Shown here: positions 61,643-64,000 of the stretch, one piece after another
How positions within the stretch are numbered: position 1 is the stretch's first letter
Layout of the letters: each line of letters starts with the position of its first letter
DNA from: Ciceribacter sichuanensis
GTDB taxonomy: Bacteria; Pseudomonadota; Alphaproteobacteria; Rhizobiales; Rhizobiaceae
Assembly (NCBI RefSeq): GCF_024055605.1
Contig: NZ_JAMXLX010000006.1
Span: 310,001 to 374,000, forward strand
DNA length: 64,000 bases
Reading direction: 5' to 3'
The notes under the pieces: generated by a model
What the model was told of the DNA's origin: nothing
Databases searched by the model: none
What the model saw: only the letters and a program-made list of their open reading frames with translations
Translations under genes and position numbers: made by a program

Positions 61643-63183
61643 AACCTCCCGTTCTCGAACTTTCCGGCATCTCCAAGCGCTTCGGCGACAACCTCGCCAA
61701 TGACGACATCTCGCTGACGCTCGCCGAGGGCGAGATCGTGGCGCTGCTCGGTGAAAACGGCGCGGGCAAGACCACGCTGATGAGTATTCTCTTCGGCCAT
61801 TACGTGCCCGACAGCGGCAAGGTGACGGTGATGGGCGAGGACCTGCCGCCCGGCCGTCCGCGCGCCGCGATCCGCGCCGGCATCGGCATGGTGCACCAGC
61901 ACTTCGCGCTGGCGCCGAACCTCACCGTGCTCGAAAACGTCATGAGCGGCACGGAAAGCCTGTGGTCGCCCGCCTCCAATGTTTCGGCCGGACGGCGCAA
62001 GCTGATCGACATTTCCGAGCGCTTCGGCCTGAAGGTCGATCCCGATGCGCGGCTCGGCGATCTCTCTGTCGGCGAACAGCAGCGTGTCGAGATCCTGAAA
62101 GCGCTCTACAACGATGCCCGCATTCTCGTGCTCGACGAGCCCACGGCGGTCTTGACCCGGATCGAGGCGGAGAAGCTTTTCGCGACGCTGAAGGACATGG
62201 CGCGTCAGGGCCTGTCGCTTATCTTCATTTCCCACAAGCTTGACGAGGTGATGGCGACCGCCGACCGCATCGTCGTGCTGCGCGGCGGCAGGCTGGTGGC
62301 GGAACGCAAGGCGGCCGACACCAGCAAGGCGGAACTGGCCGAACTGATGGTCGGACGCGCCGTGACACGGCCGGTGCGCGACGCCGCCACGCCCGGCGAA
62401 GTCGTGCTGGAAGCAATCGGCGTGAGTGTGCGCCAGGGCGGCGTCGAACGGCTGAAATCCGTGGATTTCAGGCTGCGCGCCGGCGAAGTCCTCGGCATCA
62501 TCGGCGTTTCGGGCAATGGCCAGGCGACGCTTGCGCAGCTGCTGAGCGGCACGGCGGAGCGCAGCGCCGGCGACCTGATCCTCTTCGGCCAGGGCATCGG
62601 CGACCTGACGGTGGCGGACGCGGTGGAAAAGGGCATCGGCCGTATTCCCGAAGACCGCAACCGCGAGGGCGTCATCGGCGAGATGGCGATCTGGGAAAAC
62701 GCGGTGCTGGAACGCCTGCCACGCTATTCGCGGGGCGGGCTGATCGACCGCAAGGCGGGCATCGCCTTTGCGCGAAAGATCATTGATGCCTTCGACGTGC
62801 GCGGCGGCTCCCCGACGAGCCGCATCCGGCTTCTCTCCGGCGGCAACATGCAGAAGCTCATTCTCGGGCGAAACCTGATCGAGCATCCGCGCATCCTTCT
62901 CGCCGCCCAGCCGGCGCGCGGGCTGGACGAAGGTGCGGTCGCAGCCGTGCACGAGCGCATTCTGGAAGCGCGCCGGGCGGGCACCGCAGTCTTGCTGATT
63001 TCCGAAGACCTCGACGAGATCATGGCGCTCGCCGACCGCATCCAGGCGATTGTCGGCGGACGGCTGTCTCCGCCGGTTGCGGCCGATGACGCCGATGCGC
63101 GCCGGCTCGGGCTGATGATGGCCGGGGAATGGGAACAGAAAGGCGGCCAAGGAAAAGGCGGGGAGATGAACGATGCGGTTTGA
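61639..63183 (+). CDS. dual-domain ABC ATPase of a BMP-type importer
   Basis: Start at ATG 61639, overlapping the amidase stop. The 514-residue protein has two ABC domains. The first has Walker A GENGAGKT (37-44), signature LSVGEQQRV and Walker B ILVLDEPTA. The second has a degenerate Walker A (SGNGQATL, no Lys) and a degenerate Walker B (ILLAAQPARGLD) but an intact signature LSGGNMQKL. Asymmetric sites are usual for CUT2/nucleoside importers. The protein powers uptake from the cytoplasmic side. The permease gene starts inside its last ten bases. Confidence 0.93.
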   Translation: MKPPVLELSGISKRFGDNLANDDISLTLAEGEIVALLGENGAGKTTLMSILFGHYVPDSGKVTVMGEDLPPGRPRAAIRAGIGMVHQHFALAPNLTVLENVMSGTESLWSPASNVSAGRRKLIDISERFGLKVDPDARLGDLSVGEQQRVEILKALYNDARILVLDEPTAVLTRIEAEKLFATLKDMARQGLSLIFISHKLDEVMATADRIVVLRGGRLVAERKAADTSKAELAELMVGRAVTRPVRDAATPGEVVLEAIGVSVRQGGVERLKSVDFRLRAGEVLGIIGVSGNGQATLAQLLSGTAERSAGDLILFGQGIGDLTVADAVEKGIGRIPEDRNREGVIGEMAIWENAVLERLPRYSRGGLIDRKAGIAFARKIIDAFDVRGGSPTSRIRLLSGGNMQKLILGRNLIEHPRILLAAQPARGLDEGAVAAVHERILEARRAGTAVLLISEDLDEIMALADRIQAIVGGRLSPPVAADDADARRLGLMMAGEWEQKGGQGKGGEMNDAV

Positions 63184-64000
63184 GCGACGCGAACACAGGT
63201 CGCCGGCGCTGGTGATCGCCACGCCGCTGATCGCGATTGCCGCCGCTATGGCGATTGCCGGCGTGCTGATCGCGCTCGCGGGCGCGCCCGTCTTCACCGC
63301 CTATGGCAAGATCCTGACGAGTGCTTTCGGGTCGCGCCTTTCGGCGACAGAAACGCTGATGCGCGCCACGCCGCTGATCCTGACCGGGCTTGCGGCCGCC
63401 GTCGCCTTCCGGGCGAGGCTGTGGAATATCGGCGCCGAGGGACAGTTCTATATCGGCGCCATCGCCGTTGCGGCGGCAAGCGCCCATCTTCTCTCCGGGC
63501 TCACCCCCATCCTGCAGATCCCGCTGCTGCTCGTCATCGGCGCTGTCGCCGGCATGGTGATGCTGCTCCTGCCGCTCTGGCTGCGCCTGCGCTTTTCGGT
63601 CGACGAGGTGGTGACGACGCTGCTTCTCAACTTCGTCATCATCCTCTTCGTCTCCATGCTGATCGACGGCGTGCTGAAGGACCCGACGGCCTTCGGCTGG
63701 CCGCAATCGGAAGCGGTCGACAAGGCCGCGCGCCTGCCGAAGCTCATCGACCGTTCGCGCCTGCATATCGGGCTGGCGATTGCCGTGGTCGTCGCGCTGG
63801 TGGTGCATTTCGTCCAGACGCGCACGGTGTTCGGCGTGCAGTCGCGTGCAGCCGGCCTCAATCCGGCGGGTGCGGTCTTCGCCGGCGTTCCGCTCGGGCG
63901 CACGCTGGTCTTCGTCGCGATGATTTCAGGCGGGCTTGCCGGCCTTGCGGGCGCGATCGAGGTGCTTGGCGTCAAGGGCTACGTGACCACCGACCTTTCG
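63173..64000 (+). CDS. BMP-type ABC permease, truncated by window end
   Basis: The frame opens at ATG 63173, overlapping the ATPase gene, and is still open at base 64000 (276 codons). The deduced protein has several helices. LTGLAAAVAFRARLWNIGAEGQFYIGA and RAAGLNPAGAVFAGV match the nucleoside-type BPD_transp_2 permeases (NupP-like). A second permease usually follows but lies outside the window. The C-terminus is missing only because of the window edge. Confidence 0.88.
   Translation, partial: MRFERREHRSPALVIATPLIAIAAAMAIAGVLIALAGAPVFTAYGKILTSAFGSRLSATETLMRATPLILTGLAAAVAFRARLWNIGAEGQFYIGAIAVAAASAHLLSGLTPILQIPLLLVIGAVAGMVMLLLPLWLRLRFSVDEVVTTLLLNFVIILFVSMLIDGVLKDPTAFGWPQSEAVDKAARLPKLIDRSRLHIGLAIAVVVALVVHFVQTRTVFGVQSRAAGLNPAGAVFAGVPLGRTLVFVAMISGGLAGLAGAIEVLGVKGYVTTDLS

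Noticed and set aside
61600..63297. Minus-strand open frame opposite the dual ABC ATPase
   Set aside because: Antisense shadow of a clearly recognised ATPase.
1..64000. CRISPR arrays, tRNA or rRNA genes, complete insertion sequences
   Set aside because: No regularly spaced repeats, cloverleaf-like sequences or transposase motifs were recognised by reading. A tRNAscan, Infernal or IS search would be decisive.

Overview
The window is GC-rich (roughly 60 percent or more, judged by eye) alphaproteobacterial DNA from a secondary replicon. A complete repABC replication and partition operon lies at 17.8-21.7 kb, with 16-bp RepB-type parS palindromes scattered around it. Together with rhizobial intergenic palindromes, a fused MrpA/B antiporter subunit and a QuiC-HPPD fusion, this suggests a Rhizobiaceae-type megaplasmid or chromid. 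No rRNA, tRNA, CRISPR array, intact insertion sequence or transposase was seen.

Layout. 0-7.2 kb: an envelope cluster (DUF2092 lipoprotein-sorting-like protein, small secreted protein, two outer-membrane barrels, MscS-type channel, alpha/beta hydrolase with a lipobox). 7.4-9.4 kb: two toxin-antitoxin modules (RelE/HigB-like with HigA-like, and VapBC), followed by an AT-rich islet with a small membrane protein and strong hairpins. 10.4-13.6 kb: P-type cation ATPase plus universal stress protein. 13.8-17.5 kb: four parS sites flanking a divergent MFS exporter/LysR pair and a WGR-domain gene. 17.8-21.7 kb: repABC with a predicted countertranscript RNA. 21.7-26.5 kb: accessory genes (TetR/SDR pair with a clear operator, MarR, SnoaL-like, GNAT, YjhX-like, ClpP-like periplasmic protein). 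26.7-29.7 kb: a minus-strand operon with a CxxC protein, a CobW GTPase, a small protein and an amidase.

30.1-37.6 kb is a quinate/shikimate catabolic locus: an amino-acid-type ABC importer, an NAD-type quinate/shikimate dehydrogenase, a type II dehydroquinase, a TetR regulator and a dehydroshikimate dehydratase-HPPD fusion. The importer operon and the dehydratase gene share an operator-like sequence, so together they should convert quinate and shikimate to protocatechuate under TetR control. 37.6-39.3 kb is an Lrp/ornithine cyclodeaminase pair. A lone SIR2-domain gene follows, then the Mrp (Pha/Sha) antiporter operon at 40.7-46.7 kb.

46.9-49.1 kb holds an XRE regulator and a two-gene operon encoding a HipA-like kinase that lacks its N-terminal subdomain and a partner carrying a HipS-like N-terminus plus a HIRAN domain. 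This is the best candidate for an undescribed system here. 49.8-58.9 kb is a two-partner secretion locus (a TpsA adhesin of about 2,270 residues, TpsB, and an IalB-family protein). 59.2-64 kb starts a BMP-type nucleoside-like ABC importer operon with an embedded amidase; it runs off the window end.
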